16,290 bases of DNA, taken from the NCBI GenBank assembly GCA_964580865.1, contig CAZONM010000091.1:1-16290 (forward strand). The letters run 5' to 3'. Shown in pieces: positions 7,808 to 16,290 of the stretch; position 1 is the stretch's first letter; every line of letters begins with the position of its first letter. Source of the DNA: JACOUT01 sp964580865. GTDB taxonomy: Bacteria > Myxococcota > UBA727 > VGSZ01. The translations under genes and the position numbers were made by a program. The notes under the pieces are model-generated. The model was not told the DNA's origin. It saw only the letters and a program-made list of their open reading frames with translations, and ran no database searches.

Positions 7808-8721
7808 CCGCCGCCAAGGCGCGCGTGGGCGTGGTGGGCGGGCGCGGCGTGGTGGGCCGCGAGCTGGTCAGGCTCCTCGAGGCCCACCCGCGCGCCGAGC
7901 TCGTGTTCGCCTCCTCGAGCGAGCGGCCCGTGACCCCGGCGCAGGCCGCGGCGGCCGGGCTCGACGCGCTCCTCTTGGCGGCGCCAAACGGCGAGAGCGA
8001 CCCGTGGGTCGCCGCCATCGACGGCCAGCCCCGTGGCCGCGACGTGCTCATCGTCGACCTGTCGAGCGATCACCGCTTCGACGACGCGTGGGCCTATGGC
8101 CTGCCGGAGCTGCACCGCGCGCGCGTGCGCGGCGCGCGCCGCATCGCCAACCCCGGCTGCTACGCCACCGGCGCGCAGCTGGGCCTGGCGCCGTTCCTCG
8201 ATCTGCTCGACGGCGTGCCCGCCGTCTTCGGCGTGTCCGGCTACTCGGGCGCGGGGAGCAGGCCGAGCCCCAAGAACGACCCGGCGCGCCTGGCCGACAA
8301 CCTTCTGCCCTACGCGCTGGTCGACCACACGCACGAGCGCGAGATCACGCGCCACCTGGGGCGCACCGTGGCCTTCATGCCGCACGTGGCGCCGTTTTGG
8401 AGCGGCATCGCGCTGACCCTGCACCTGCCGCTGTCGGCGACGGCGCGGACCCGTGGCGTCGACGCGGCAGCGCTTCAGGCGCGCGCGCGCGAACGGTACG
8501 CTGGCGAGGCCCTCATCGTGGTTGCCAGCGAGCCCGTGGAGGTGAAGGACGCGCGCGACACCCCGCGGGTGCTGGTGGGCGGCTTCGCCGTCGACGAGCG
8601 CGCGAGCCGCGCGGTGGTCACGGTGGCGCTCGACAACCTGCAGAAGGGCGCCGCCACCCAGGCGCTGCAGAACCTCAACCTGGCGCTCGGCTTCTCCGAG
8701 CTGGAGGGGATCCCCACATGA
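7804..8721 (+). CDS. argC: N-acetyl-gamma-glutamyl-phosphate reductase
   Basis: This 305-residue protein performs the NADPH-dependent reduction of N-acetylglutamyl phosphate to the semialdehyde. The N-terminal dinucleotide-binding motif is GVVGGRGVVGRELVRLL (9-25). The catalytic cysteine is Cys119 in NPGCYATG, followed by GVSGYSGAG and the C-terminal MPHVAPFWSGI segment. GTG 7804 overlaps the argB stop as GTGA, with GAGGTG at 7793-7798. It is slightly shorter than many ArgC proteins (about 310-345), the difference lying mostly in the region between residues 40 and 55. All recognisable motifs are present, so it should be active. It is coupled to argH by an ATGA overlap. Confidence 0.95.
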   Translation: MTAAKARVGVVGGRGVVGRELVRLLEAHPRAELVFASSSERPVTPAQAAAAGLDALLLAAPNGESDPWVAAIDGQPRGRDVLIVDLSSDHRFDDAWAYGLPELHRARVRGARRIANPGCYATGAQLGLAPFLDLLDGVPAVFGVSGYSGAGSRPSPKNDPARLADNLLPYALVDHTHEREITRHLGRTVAFMPHVAPFWSGIALTLHLPLSATARTRGVDAAALQARARERYAGEALIVVASEPVEVKDARDTPRVLVGGFAVDERASRAVVTVALDNLQKGAATQALQNLNLALGFSELEGIPT

Positions 8722-10031
8722 GCGGACCGAGCCCCCTCTGGGCCAAGGGCCCCGGCAAGGACGGCGCGGCGCTCGACGCCGCGGTGCAGCGCTTCTGCGC
8801 CGCCGACGACGTGGTGCTCGACCGTGAGCTCCTGGTGCACGACGTCAAGGGCAGCATCGCGCACGTCAACGCGCTGGCGCGCGCGGGCATCGTCAGCGCG
8901 GCAGAGCGCGACGCGCTCAGCGCCGAGCTGGTGGCGCTCGGTCGCGACTTCATGGAAGGCCGCTTCGTTCTCGACGAGCGCTTCGAGGACTGCCACTCGG
9001 CCATCGAGGCGCGCCTGGTGGAGCGGTTGGGCGAGGTGGGCAAGAAGGTCCACACAGCGCGCAGCAGGAACGACCAGGTGCTGACCGCGCTGCGCCTGTA
9101 CGTGCGCGCGCAGCTCGAGCGGCTGACGGCGGCCTGCGCTGCGTGTAGCGAGCGCCTGCTTGCGCGGGCCAAGGCGTCGGCGGCGGTGCCGATGCCCGGC
9201 TGGACGCACCTGCAGCGCGCCATGCCCACGTCGCTCGGCGCTTTCCTGGCGGGCCACGGCGAGGGCTTCCTCGACGACGCCTTCGCGGCGCGCGCCGCCC
9301 TCGAGCTGGTGGACGCCTGTCCGCTCGGCACCGGCGCGGGCTTCGGCACCAGCGTGCCGCTCGATCGCGACGGCGAGGCCGCGGAGCTCGGCTTCGTGCG
9401 CCTGGCGCTCAACGTGCACGCGGCGCACAACGGGCGCGGCAAGCTCGAGCTGTTCGCGTTGCAGGCGCTCCACCTGGCCGCGCTCGACGTGCGGCGCCTC
9501 GCCTGGGATCTGTCGCTGTTCGCGTCGCAGGAGGCGGGCTTCGTGCACCTCCCCGACGCCTACACCACGGGCAGCTCGCTCATGCCCAACAAGCGCAACC
9601 CTGACGTCATCGAGCTCTTGCGCACGCTGGCGCCCACGGTGGAGGGCGCCATGCACGAGATCGCGGGCGTGCTCGCGTTGCCGTCGGGCTACCACCGCGA
9701 CCTGCAGGCGACCAAGGGCCCGATGCTGCGCGCGTTCGCGCGCGCGCTCGCGGGGCTCGAGCTGGTGCCCACGCTCATCGACGCGCTGGTCTTCGACGAG
9801 GAGGCCCTGCGCGCGGCCATCACGCCTGACCTGTACGCCACCGATCGCGCGCTCGAGCTGGTGATGGAGGGCGTGCCGTTTCGCGACGCCTATCGGCGCG
9901 CGGCGGCCGAGATCCCCACGCTCGCCGAGCGCACCCCCGAGGAGAGCCTGCGCGCGCGCCGCTCCCTCGGGGCCGCGGGCAACCTGGCCCTCGAGCGCCT
10001 GGAGGAGCGCCTGCGCGCGCTCAAGGGCTGA
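8718..10031 (+). CDS. argH: Argininosuccinate lyase
   Basis: This 437-residue member of the fumarase/aspartase superfamily splits argininosuccinate into arginine and fumarate, the last step of the pathway. Conserved blocks are HTARSRNDQV (112-121), GWTHLQRAMP (161-170, catalytic-base region with His164) and the signature GSSLMPNKRNPD (285-296), which holds the catalytic serine loop. ATG 8718 overlaps the argC stop, and GGAGGGG (8703-8709) lies 8 nt upstream. Length is a little below the usual 455-470, from a shorter C-terminal domain. It is last in the operon. Its stop is separated by a single base from the stop of the convergent small membrane-protein gene, and no terminator is visible. Confidence 0.95.
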   Translation: MSGPSPLWAKGPGKDGAALDAAVQRFCAADDVVLDRELLVHDVKGSIAHVNALARAGIVSAAERDALSAELVALGRDFMEGRFVLDERFEDCHSAIEARLVERLGEVGKKVHTARSRNDQVLTALRLYVRAQLERLTAACAACSERLLARAKASAAVPMPGWTHLQRAMPTSLGAFLAGHGEGFLDDAFAARAALELVDACPLGTGAGFGTSVPLDRDGEAAELGFVRLALNVHAAHNGRGKLELFALQALHLAALDVRRLAWDLSLFASQEAGFVHLPDAYTTGSSLMPNKRNPDVIELLRTLAPTVEGAMHEIAGVLALPSGYHRDLQATKGPMLRAFARALAGLELVPTLIDALVFDEEALRAAITPDLYATDRALELVMEGVPFRDAYRRAAAEIPTLAERTPEESLRARRSLGAAGNLALERLEERLRALKG

Positions 10032-10032
10032 G

Positions 10033-10313
10033 CTACCTCTTTTGGGCGACCGCTTGCAGGCGCTGCTCGAGCTCCTTGAGCTCTTGGGCGCCCTGGGCGC
10101 CGAGGTGGCGCGCGTCCATGCCGGTGGCGATGGTCTCGAGCGTCTCCACGCGCTCGCGCAGCTCGGCGTTCTGCTTCTCGAGGAGCGCCAGGCGCTGCTC
10201 CACCGCGGGCGCGAGGTTGCGCTCGGCGTCGAGCTTCTTGGCCTTGAGCCACGCCGACGAGATGATGGCCGTGAGCGGCACCGAGAATACCGCCAGGATG
10301 ACGATCGCCGCGG

Positions 10314-10317
<4 letters not shown>
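10033..10317 (-). CDS. PspB-like small membrane coiled-coil protein
   Basis: This 94-residue protein has one N-terminal membrane segment (about 3-22, AIVILAVFSVPLTAIISSAW) followed by a highly charged helix with heptad character. The segment RLALLEKQNAELRERVETLE (42-61) resembles the coiled coil of phage-shock protein B in layout and sequence. The predicted topology is a short external or absent N-terminus with the coiled coil in the cytoplasm. GTG 10317 overlaps the TGA stop of the kinase gene as GTGA, so the two are translationally coupled. There is no pspA or pspC nearby, and a true envelope-stress function is not established. An alternative is a generic membrane anchor for the kinase or the ATPases. 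Confidence 0.75.
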
Positions 10318-11987
<1,670 letters not shown>

Positions 11988-11990
11988 CCG

Positions 11991-13079
11991 TCAGACCTCC
12001 TGCTCGGTCTGCTGCGCGAGCTGCAGCAGGGCGCGACGGAGCTGTTCGGGGTGCTCTGCCGTGGAGAGCGCGTCGTCCGGATCGACCACGCCGTCGTGGA
12101 GCAGGCGCAGCAGGCACGCGTCGAGGCTCTGCATGCCGCTGTCGGCGGGTGCGTTGGTGAGCTGACCCTCGAGCTGCGGCACCCGATTCTCGCGGATCAT
12201 GGTGGCGATGGCGGGGGTGTTGAGCAGCACCTCGAGCGCGGCGATGCGCCCGTCGCCGCCGGCGCGCTTGACCAGGTGCTGCGCCACGACGGCCCGCAGG
12301 TGAACGGCGAGCGTGGCGCGCAGCTGCTCGCGGTAGTCCTCGGGCGCGATGTCGAGCACGCGCGAGAGCGTCTTGGGCGCCGAATTGGTGTGCAGGGTGC
12401 CGAACACCAGCACGCCGGTCTCGGCCGCTTGGAGGGCGAGCTGCATGGTCTCGTGATCACGCACCTCGCCCACCACCAGCACGTCGGGCGCGGCGCGCAG
12501 CGCCGAGTGCACGGCGGCCGCGAAGCTCTCGACGTGCGCCCCCACCTGGCGCTGCGTGATCACGCTCTGGATGGGATCGTGCAGGAACTCGATGGGGTCC
12601 TCGATGGTGACGATGTGGCGCCGCGAGGTCTTGTTGATCTCGTGCACGATGGCGGCCAGCGTGGTGGTCTTGCCCGAGCCCGTGGGCCCGCCGATCAGCA
12701 CCAAGCCTGCCTGCAGGTTGCACAGCTGCCGCACCGCGGCGGGGAAGCCGAGGGCGCCGAGCTCGGGCGGGCGATCGGGGATGATGCGGCACGCGGCGCC
12801 GTAGCCCTCGGACTGCACGAACATGTTGACGCGGAAGCGCCCCACGCCGGGCAGCGCGTACAGGAGGTCGAGCTCCTGCGTGGTGTCGAGGCGCTCGCGC
12901 TCCTCGGGGGAGAGCAGCTCGAAGAGGAAACGCCGCGTCTCGCCCTCGGAGAGCGGGCGGAACGGCAGCGCCAGCAGGTCGCCGTTGTGTCGGATGAGCG
13001 GCGGCTTGCCCGCGTCGAAGTGCAGATCCGATGCGCCCTGCTCGACGACGAGTCGCAGGAAGGAGTCGATGCGGGCCAC
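11991..13079 (-). CDS. PilT-like type IV pilus motor ATPase
   Basis: This 362-residue secretion ATPase is of the PilT class, the hexameric retraction motors of type IV pili. The N-terminal PAS-like domain opens with EQGASDLHFDAG (13-24) and includes RFRVNMF (81-87). The ATPase has Walker A GPTGSGKTTT (131-140), Asp box TIEDPIEF (158-165), Walker B LVVGEVRD (201-208) and His box LHTNSA (229-234). The C-terminal AIATMIREN (290-298) stands where PilT has AIRNLIRE, so the retraction motif is only partly kept, with Arg-Asn replaced by Ala-Thr. GMQSLDACLL (315-324) is typical PilT. GTG 13079 gives the family length and the expected N-terminus, but the ribosome binding site is weak. It follows the HEAT fusion by 41 nt and precedes the kinase by 3 nt. 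Confidence 0.92.
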   Translation of the reverse strand: MARIDSFLRLVVEQGASDLHFDAGKPPLIRHNGDLLALPFRPLSEGETRRFLFELLSPEERERLDTTQELDLLYALPGVGRFRVNMFVQSEGYGAACRIIPDRPPELGALGFPAAVRQLCNLQAGLVLIGGPTGSGKTTTLAAIVHEINKTSRRHIVTIEDPIEFLHDPIQSVITQRQVGAHVESFAAAVHSALRAAPDVLVVGEVRDHETMQLALQAAETGVLVFGTLHTNSAPKTLSRVLDIAPEDYREQLRATLAVHLRAVVAQHLVKRAGGDGRIAALEVLLNTPAIATMIRENRVPQLEGQLTNAPADSGMQSLDACLLRLLHDGVVDPDDALSTAEHPEQLRRALLQLAQQTEQEV

Positions 13080-13099
13080 GGGCCAGGGATACCACGACT

Positions 13100-13113
13100 G
13101 CCGTGCGCACGGC
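13100..13113. other. Intercistronic palindrome between the two ATPase genes
   Basis: The 14-bp perfect palindrome GCCGTGCGCACGGC lies in the 41-bp gap between the HEAT-PilT stop and the PilT GTG. In RNA it could form a small hairpin that affects differential expression or processing. In such GC-rich DNA it could also be chance. Confidence 0.3.
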
Positions 13114-13120
13114 GCTGGCG

Positions 13121-15604
13121 CTACGACACGCGGATCTTGCCGGTGATGGCGCCCGCGTCGCGCGCGCCCTCGATGTCGCGGCGGTTCTTGACCTTGGCCA
13201 TGGCGTCCTCGGGATCCACCAGCCCGGCCTTGATGAGGCGCAGCAGGTCGTTCTCGAGCGACTGCATGCCCGCATCGGCTCCCGCGCCCGCGAGCTGCGA
13301 GAGGGCCACGGCCTTGCCCTTGCGGATCAGCGTCGCCACGGCCTCGGTGGCCACCAGCACCTCGCACGCCAAGTGACGGCTGACCCCGTCGCGACCACGC
13401 ACCAGCGTCTGGCACAGCACGCCGCGCAGCACGTCGGCGAGGCTGGAGCGGGCCTGCTCCTGCTGGGCGCGCGGGAAGGCGTTGACGATGCGCTCGATGG
13501 CCTGCTCCGACGAGATGGTGTTGATGGTGCCGAACACGAGGTGGCCGGTCTCGGCGGCCGTGAGCGCCAGGTGGATGGTCTCGCGGTCGCGCACCTCGCC
13601 GATCATGAGCACGTCGGGGTCTTCGCGGAGCGCCGAGCGCAGCGCGGCCGCGAACGATCGGGTGTGCGTCCCCACCTCGCGCTGGTTGACGAGCGAGAGC
13701 TTGGGCCGATGGATGAACTCGATGGGGTCCTCGATGCTGACGATGTGCCGCGAGGTGTACGTGTTCATCGCGTCGAGGAGCGCGGCGAGCGTGGTGGACT
13801 TGCCCGACGCCGTGGGGCCCGCGATCAGCACCAGGCCGTTCTTGGCGCTGCACCACGACGGCACCACGTTCGGCAGCGCCAGCTTCTCAAGCGCGGGCAC
13901 CACGCCGTGCACGCTGTGAAACACGGCCGACAGCCCGCCGCGCGCCAGGAACATGTTGAGGCGAAAGCGATGGCCGCTGGACTTCTCGACGTACGAGAAG
14001 TCGACGTCCTTCTTGGCCTCGAGCCGGTGCGCCTGCGAGGTCGAGAGCAGCGGCGTGAGCAGCGCGGCCACGCGCTCGCCGCTCACCGGTTGATCGGTGA
14101 TGGGCAGCACCTGGCCGCGCCGCTTCATGAACACCGGCCGATCCGGCGCCATGATGACGTCGTCGCCGCCCATGTCCACCATGCGCACGAGCAGCGTGTC
14201 GAGGGGCGTGGTGTCGCCGCCCTGGACGGGGACAGTGCCCGGCACGCCGGGCTCCACGCGCCGCGCCACGCGCCAACGCGCGATGAGGGCGCTGGCGAGC
14301 CGCTGCACGGGCGGCGCCTCGTCGGCCACCAGCAGCTCCACGGCGGCGGCGTGCGCCGGATCGTTCTGCTCTTCGATGACCTTGAGCGCGGCCAGCCGCA
14401 CGTCGGCGTCGGTGGCCTGCATGAGCGGCAGCACGTGTGGGGCCGCCGAGCCGGGGTCGATGGTCTTGAGCGCGGCGATGCACGCGAGCTGCAGCTCGGG
14501 GCTCTTGTGCATCAGCTCCACCACCGTGGGCACGGCGCGCGGGTCCTTGAACTCGGCGATGACCTCGATGGCCTTCTCGCGCACCCACCAATCGACGTCG
14601 TGGAGCGCGCACTGCACCAGAGGCCCGATGGTGTCGGGGTCCTTCAGCCGCAGCAGCACGGTGAGCGCGAAGCGCCGCACGACGTCGGACGGGTCGGCGA
14701 GCCAGTGCACCATGTACTGCGAGAGCGCGCGGCCCGCGAGCTCGACGAGCGCGTCCATGACCCGCTCGCGCACCCACCAGTCGTCGTCCTTGAGGGAGCT
14801 GACCAATTTGGGCCACAGCTCGCCCGAGGGATCGGGGATCTGGCGAACGACGTCGGCGGCCATGCGACGCACGTTGACGTCGGTGGAGCGCAGGAGCCAC
14901 ACGATGGTGCGCCCCACCTCCACCTTGCCGCTCTGCGCCACGGCGCCCATGACCTCGCCGGCGCGCTTCCGGATCGCGAGGTGCGGGTGGCCGAGCGCCT
15001 TGACGAGGGGGGCGAGGAACGGGTCGGCGCTGGCGCCCTCGATCACGGACAGCGCCGCGAAGCGCAGCGTCTGCGGACCAACCAGCAGGCGCCGCTCGAG
15101 GATGGCGGCGGTGCGGGTGCTTGGGAAACGCTTGAGACCGTCGAGGGCGGCGGCGGCCAGGCGCAGGTTCTTGCCGTCGATGAGCGGCACGGCGGCGGTC
15201 AGATAGTCGGCCTCGCCCGCGCAGGCGGCGAGCGCGGTGATGGCGGCGCCGGCCACGGCCTCGGCAGGATCGCGCGCGGCAATGGCGAGGGCGCGCACGG
15301 CGCTCTGCGGCGCGCGCGCCACCACCGCGGGATCCGAGAGCAGGCGGACGGCCGCGGCGCGATCGGCGGGGTCGGGGTTGGTCAGCACGTGCTCGAGCAT
15401 GGCGATGGCCTGAGCGCCGCCGAGCCGCACGACGACGTCGAGGGCCTCGCGCACGCCGGGGAACCCGCGCTCCAGGAGGAGCTGCGACACCGGCGCCAGC
15501 ACCAGCGGCCCGCCCATCTCCGCGAGCGAGCGGGCGGCGCGGGCGCGGACGTCCGCGTCGGGCGCGCGCAGCCGGTCGAGGAGCTCGCCCAATGCGTGGG
15601 ACAT
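13121..15604 (-). CDS. HEAT-repeat protein fused to a PilT-type ATPase
   Basis: This 827-residue protein joins about 445 residues of HEAT-type repeats to a complete PilT-class ATPase (about 466-827). The repeats include near-duplicate blocks DDDWWVRERVMDAL (273-286) and DVDWWVREKAIEVI (336-349). The ATPase has Walker A GPTASGKSTT (596-605), Asp box SIEDPIEF (623-630), Walker B LMIGEVRD (666-673) and C-terminal GMQSLENDLL (779-788). Two canonical elements are altered. The N-terminal GASDLHL-type motif reads MGGDDVIMA (478-486), and the His box HTNSA reads NTISS, with Asn695 for the histidine. It may be a modified motor subunit or a regulator of the neighbouring PilT. ATG 15604 starts the repeat region. 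No Shine-Dalgarno is visible, but TAGCCT lies 7 nt upstream, as in leaderless genes. It is first in a four-gene operon. Confidence 0.9.
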   Translation of the reverse strand: MSHALGELLDRLRAPDADVRARAARSLAEMGGPLVLAPVSQLLLERGFPGVREALDVVVRLGGAQAIAMLEHVLTNPDPADRAAAVRLLSDPAVVARAPQSAVRALAIAARDPAEAVAGAAITALAACAGEADYLTAAVPLIDGKNLRLAAAALDGLKRFPSTRTAAILERRLLVGPQTLRFAALSVIEGASADPFLAPLVKALGHPHLAIRKRAGEVMGAVAQSGKVEVGRTIVWLLRSTDVNVRRMAADVVRQIPDPSGELWPKLVSSLKDDDWWVRERVMDALVELAGRALSQYMVHWLADPSDVVRRFALTVLLRLKDPDTIGPLVQCALHDVDWWVREKAIEVIAEFKDPRAVPTVVELMHKSPELQLACIAALKTIDPGSAAPHVLPLMQATDADVRLAALKVIEEQNDPAHAAAVELLVADEAPPVQRLASALIARWRVARRVEPGVPGTVPVQGGDTTPLDTLLVRMVDMGGDDVIMAPDRPVFMKRRGQVLPITDQPVSGERVAALLTPLLSTSQAHRLEAKKDVDFSYVEKSSGHRFRLNMFLARGGLSAVFHSVHGVVPALEKLALPNVVPSWCSAKNGLVLIAGPTASGKSTTLAALLDAMNTYTSRHIVSIEDPIEFIHRPKLSLVNQREVGTHTRSFAAALRSALREDPDVLMIGEVRDRETIHLALTAAETGHLVFGTINTISSEQAIERIVNAFPRAQQEQARSSLADVLRGVLCQTLVRGRDGVSRHLACEVLVATEAVATLIRKGKAVALSQLAGAGADAGMQSLENDLLRLIKAGLVDPEDAMAKVKNRRDIEGARDAGAITGKIRVS

Positions 15605-15659
15605 TGGGGCGAGGCTAGCAGAGTGCCCGGCGCCGGCGCGCGTGCCGTGTCCGCGCGCG

Positions 15660-15688
15660 TTGATGCGCGCCGTCCGTTCGTGTAGCGA
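15660..15688 (+). promoter_or_regulatory. Candidate promoter of tRNA-Gln
   Basis: TTGATG (15660-15665), a 17-nt spacer and TAGCGA (15683-15688), preceded by TG as an extended -10, would start transcription about 14 nt before the mature tRNA. The -10 match is weak and the call rests on spacing and position. Confidence 0.3.
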
Positions 15689-15708
15689 GGGCTGTCCGCC
15701 TCGTGGGA

Positions 15709-15782
15709 TGGGGAATCGTCTAACGGCAGGACATCGGATTTTGATTCCGAGTATCCAGGTTCGAGTCCTGGTTCCCCAACCA
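15709..15782 (+). tRNA. tRNA-Gln (anticodon UUG)
   Basis: A complete cloverleaf of 74 nt with an encoded CCA is visible. The acceptor stem is TGGGGAA (15709-15715) with TTCCCCA (15772-15778), discriminator A15779 and CCA 15780-15782. The first pair is U-A, as usual for bacterial glutamine tRNA. The anticodon stem TCGGA/TCCGA encloses the loop TTTTGAT, with anticodon TTG at 15741-15743. The T-arm CCAGG-TTCGAGT-CCTGG is perfect (15755-15771). It reads CAA and, by wobble, CAG glutamine codons. Confidence 0.97.
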
Positions 15783-15827
15783 AACAAGGAGGGCCCTTCG
15801 GGGCCCTCCTTGTTTGGTTGGGGAACC
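15770..15827. terminator. Perfect 27-bp hairpin after tRNA-Gln, bidirectional terminator
   Basis: Two perfect inverted arms (15770-15796 and 15801-15827) flank a TTCG tetraloop. The loop-proximal half (AACAAGGAGGGCCC / GGGCCCTCCTTGTTT) is a classic tRNA terminator with T-rich TTGTTTGGTT on the descending arm in both directions. The base of the stem reaches back into the tRNA and includes its T-stem end, acceptor 3' strand and CCA. It lies between tRNA-Gln and the convergent membrane-protein gene, so it can terminate both. Confidence 0.85.
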
Positions 15828-15857
15828 CGGCCCGCGCCTTGCGCGGGCCGGGTTCCC
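15821..15857. repeat. Second inverted repeat overlapping the terminator
   Basis: The 17-bp arms 15821-15837 and 15841-15857 are perfectly complementary around a 3-nt loop CTT. The 5' arm shares GGGAACC (15821-15827) with the descending arm of the terminator hairpin, so the two full stems cannot form together. The remaining 172 bp to the next gene hold no coding frame that can be supported. Confidence 0.8.
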
Positions 15858-16029
15858 ACGGTCTTGCCCAGGGGGCTGCGCCGCCTTCGACCCCGCTTCG
15901 CTCTGTCCTCGACAGGCGTCCCCCCTGTTTGGCCCCGGCCTCCTTCTCGTGCATCGAAGTGGCTGGCGCGGGAGTCGGCGGGCGCACGGGAAACGTGTGT
16001 GACGGTCGCGAGCTTCGGCGCGTGTCTTG

Positions 16030-16290
16030 CTACTCGACGACGAAGAGCGCCGCCGACACGCCGCCCGCGACGGCCGCGCCGCCACCGAGCGCCACGGCCG
16101 TCCACCCGGCGACCACCGAGACGTCGTAGGCCTGAAACGCTTGCGCCGCGGGCACGGTCAAGTCCGACGCGACGGCGTACTGCGCGGCGCCGTACACGCC
16201 GGCGACCGCGGCCCCCACCACGAGCACGCCGGCGGCGACGCCGGCGCTTACGGCCGCGAGGTCCAGGTCCGCCGTGACGGCCGGCGCCGG
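16030..16290 (-). CDS. Hypothetical membrane protein, C-terminal part (runs off the right edge)
   Basis: The minus-strand frame is open from the window edge to TAG at 16030-16032, giving 86 visible residues. They contain two hydrophobic Ala/Val/Gly-rich stretches separated by a short more polar loop. The first is ALVSAGVAAGVLVVGAAVAG and the second is SVVAGWTAVALGGGAAVAGG. The protein ends FVVE. This paired-helix C-terminus is common in large membrane proteins of Myxococcota whose function lies upstream, for example in TPR- or PEGA-containing proteins. The family cannot be named. A GTG at 16227 could be an internal start for a 65-residue protein, but the same hydrophobic frame continues without a stop upstream of it, so a longer protein is preferred. 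Confidence 0.6.
   Translation of the reverse strand, partial: PAPAVTADLDLAAVSAGVAAGVLVVGAAVAGVYGAAQYAVASDLTVPAAQAFQAYDVSVVAGWTAVALGGGAAVAGGVSAALFVVE

Noticed and set aside
13031..15685. Very long plus-strand open frame (884 codons) opposite the HEAT-PilT gene
   Set aside because: It is antisense to a protein with clear repeats and ATPase motifs. The translation is His/Arg/Gly-rich with no domain, as expected from GC-rich shadow frames.
15770..15827. Integrative element attachment site at the tRNA-Gln 3' end
   Set aside because: The repeated tRNA end is inverted and forms a terminator stem. There is no direct repeat, integrase or cargo in the window.

Overview
The window is very GC-rich DNA from a bacterium that looks like a member of the Myxococcota or a related deltaproteobacterial lineage. 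This is an inference from the GC-saturated codon usage, a cytoplasmic Hanks-type Ser/Thr kinase with a helical-repeat N-terminus, two PilT-type motor ATPases in one operon, and small lipoprotein or membrane proteins typical of that group. No 16S or other definitive marker is present. Coding density is high, with one tRNA, no insertion sequence and no CRISPR array.

Layout: (1) 1-252, minus strand, is the N-terminal part of a putative lipoprotein. It is divergent from (2) mutS2 (345-2477, plus), whose protein lacks the usual C-terminal Smr nuclease domain. (3) A convergent gene for an exported histidine-phosphatase-superfamily protein (2502-3032, minus) follows, separated from mutS2 by a hairpin that includes both stop codons. 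(4) 3109-10031, plus, is a tight six-gene arginine operon: argF' (N-acetylornithine carbamoyltransferase), argG, argE, argB with a fused N-acetyltransferase domain, argC and argH. The last five genes are joined by 4-nt stop/start overlaps. (5) 10033-15604 is a minus-strand operon, read right to left: a HEAT-repeat/PilT-type ATPase fusion, a normal-sized PilT-like ATPase, a Ser/Thr kinase and a PspB-like small membrane coiled-coil protein. (6) tRNA-Gln(UUG), plus, lies at 15709-15782 and is followed by a perfect 27-bp bidirectional hairpin and a second overlapping hairpin. (7) 16030-16290, minus, is the C-terminal end of a two-helix membrane protein that runs off the window.

How the genes work together: the arginine block encodes the acetylated route known from Xanthomonas. 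Glutamate is acetylated and phosphorylated by the bifunctional ArgB, reduced by ArgC, and transaminated by an ArgD that is not in this window. The product is carbamoylated as N-acetylornithine by ArgF', deacetylated to citrulline by ArgE, and converted to arginine by ArgG and ArgH. The minus-strand operon combines two retraction-type motor ATPases with a kinase and a small membrane protein. It reads as a possible regulated motor module connected to type IV pili or another surface machine, although no pilin or pilus-assembly gene is present. The HEAT-PilT fusion, with an altered His box and a disrupted N-terminal motif, is the least ordinary protein here.
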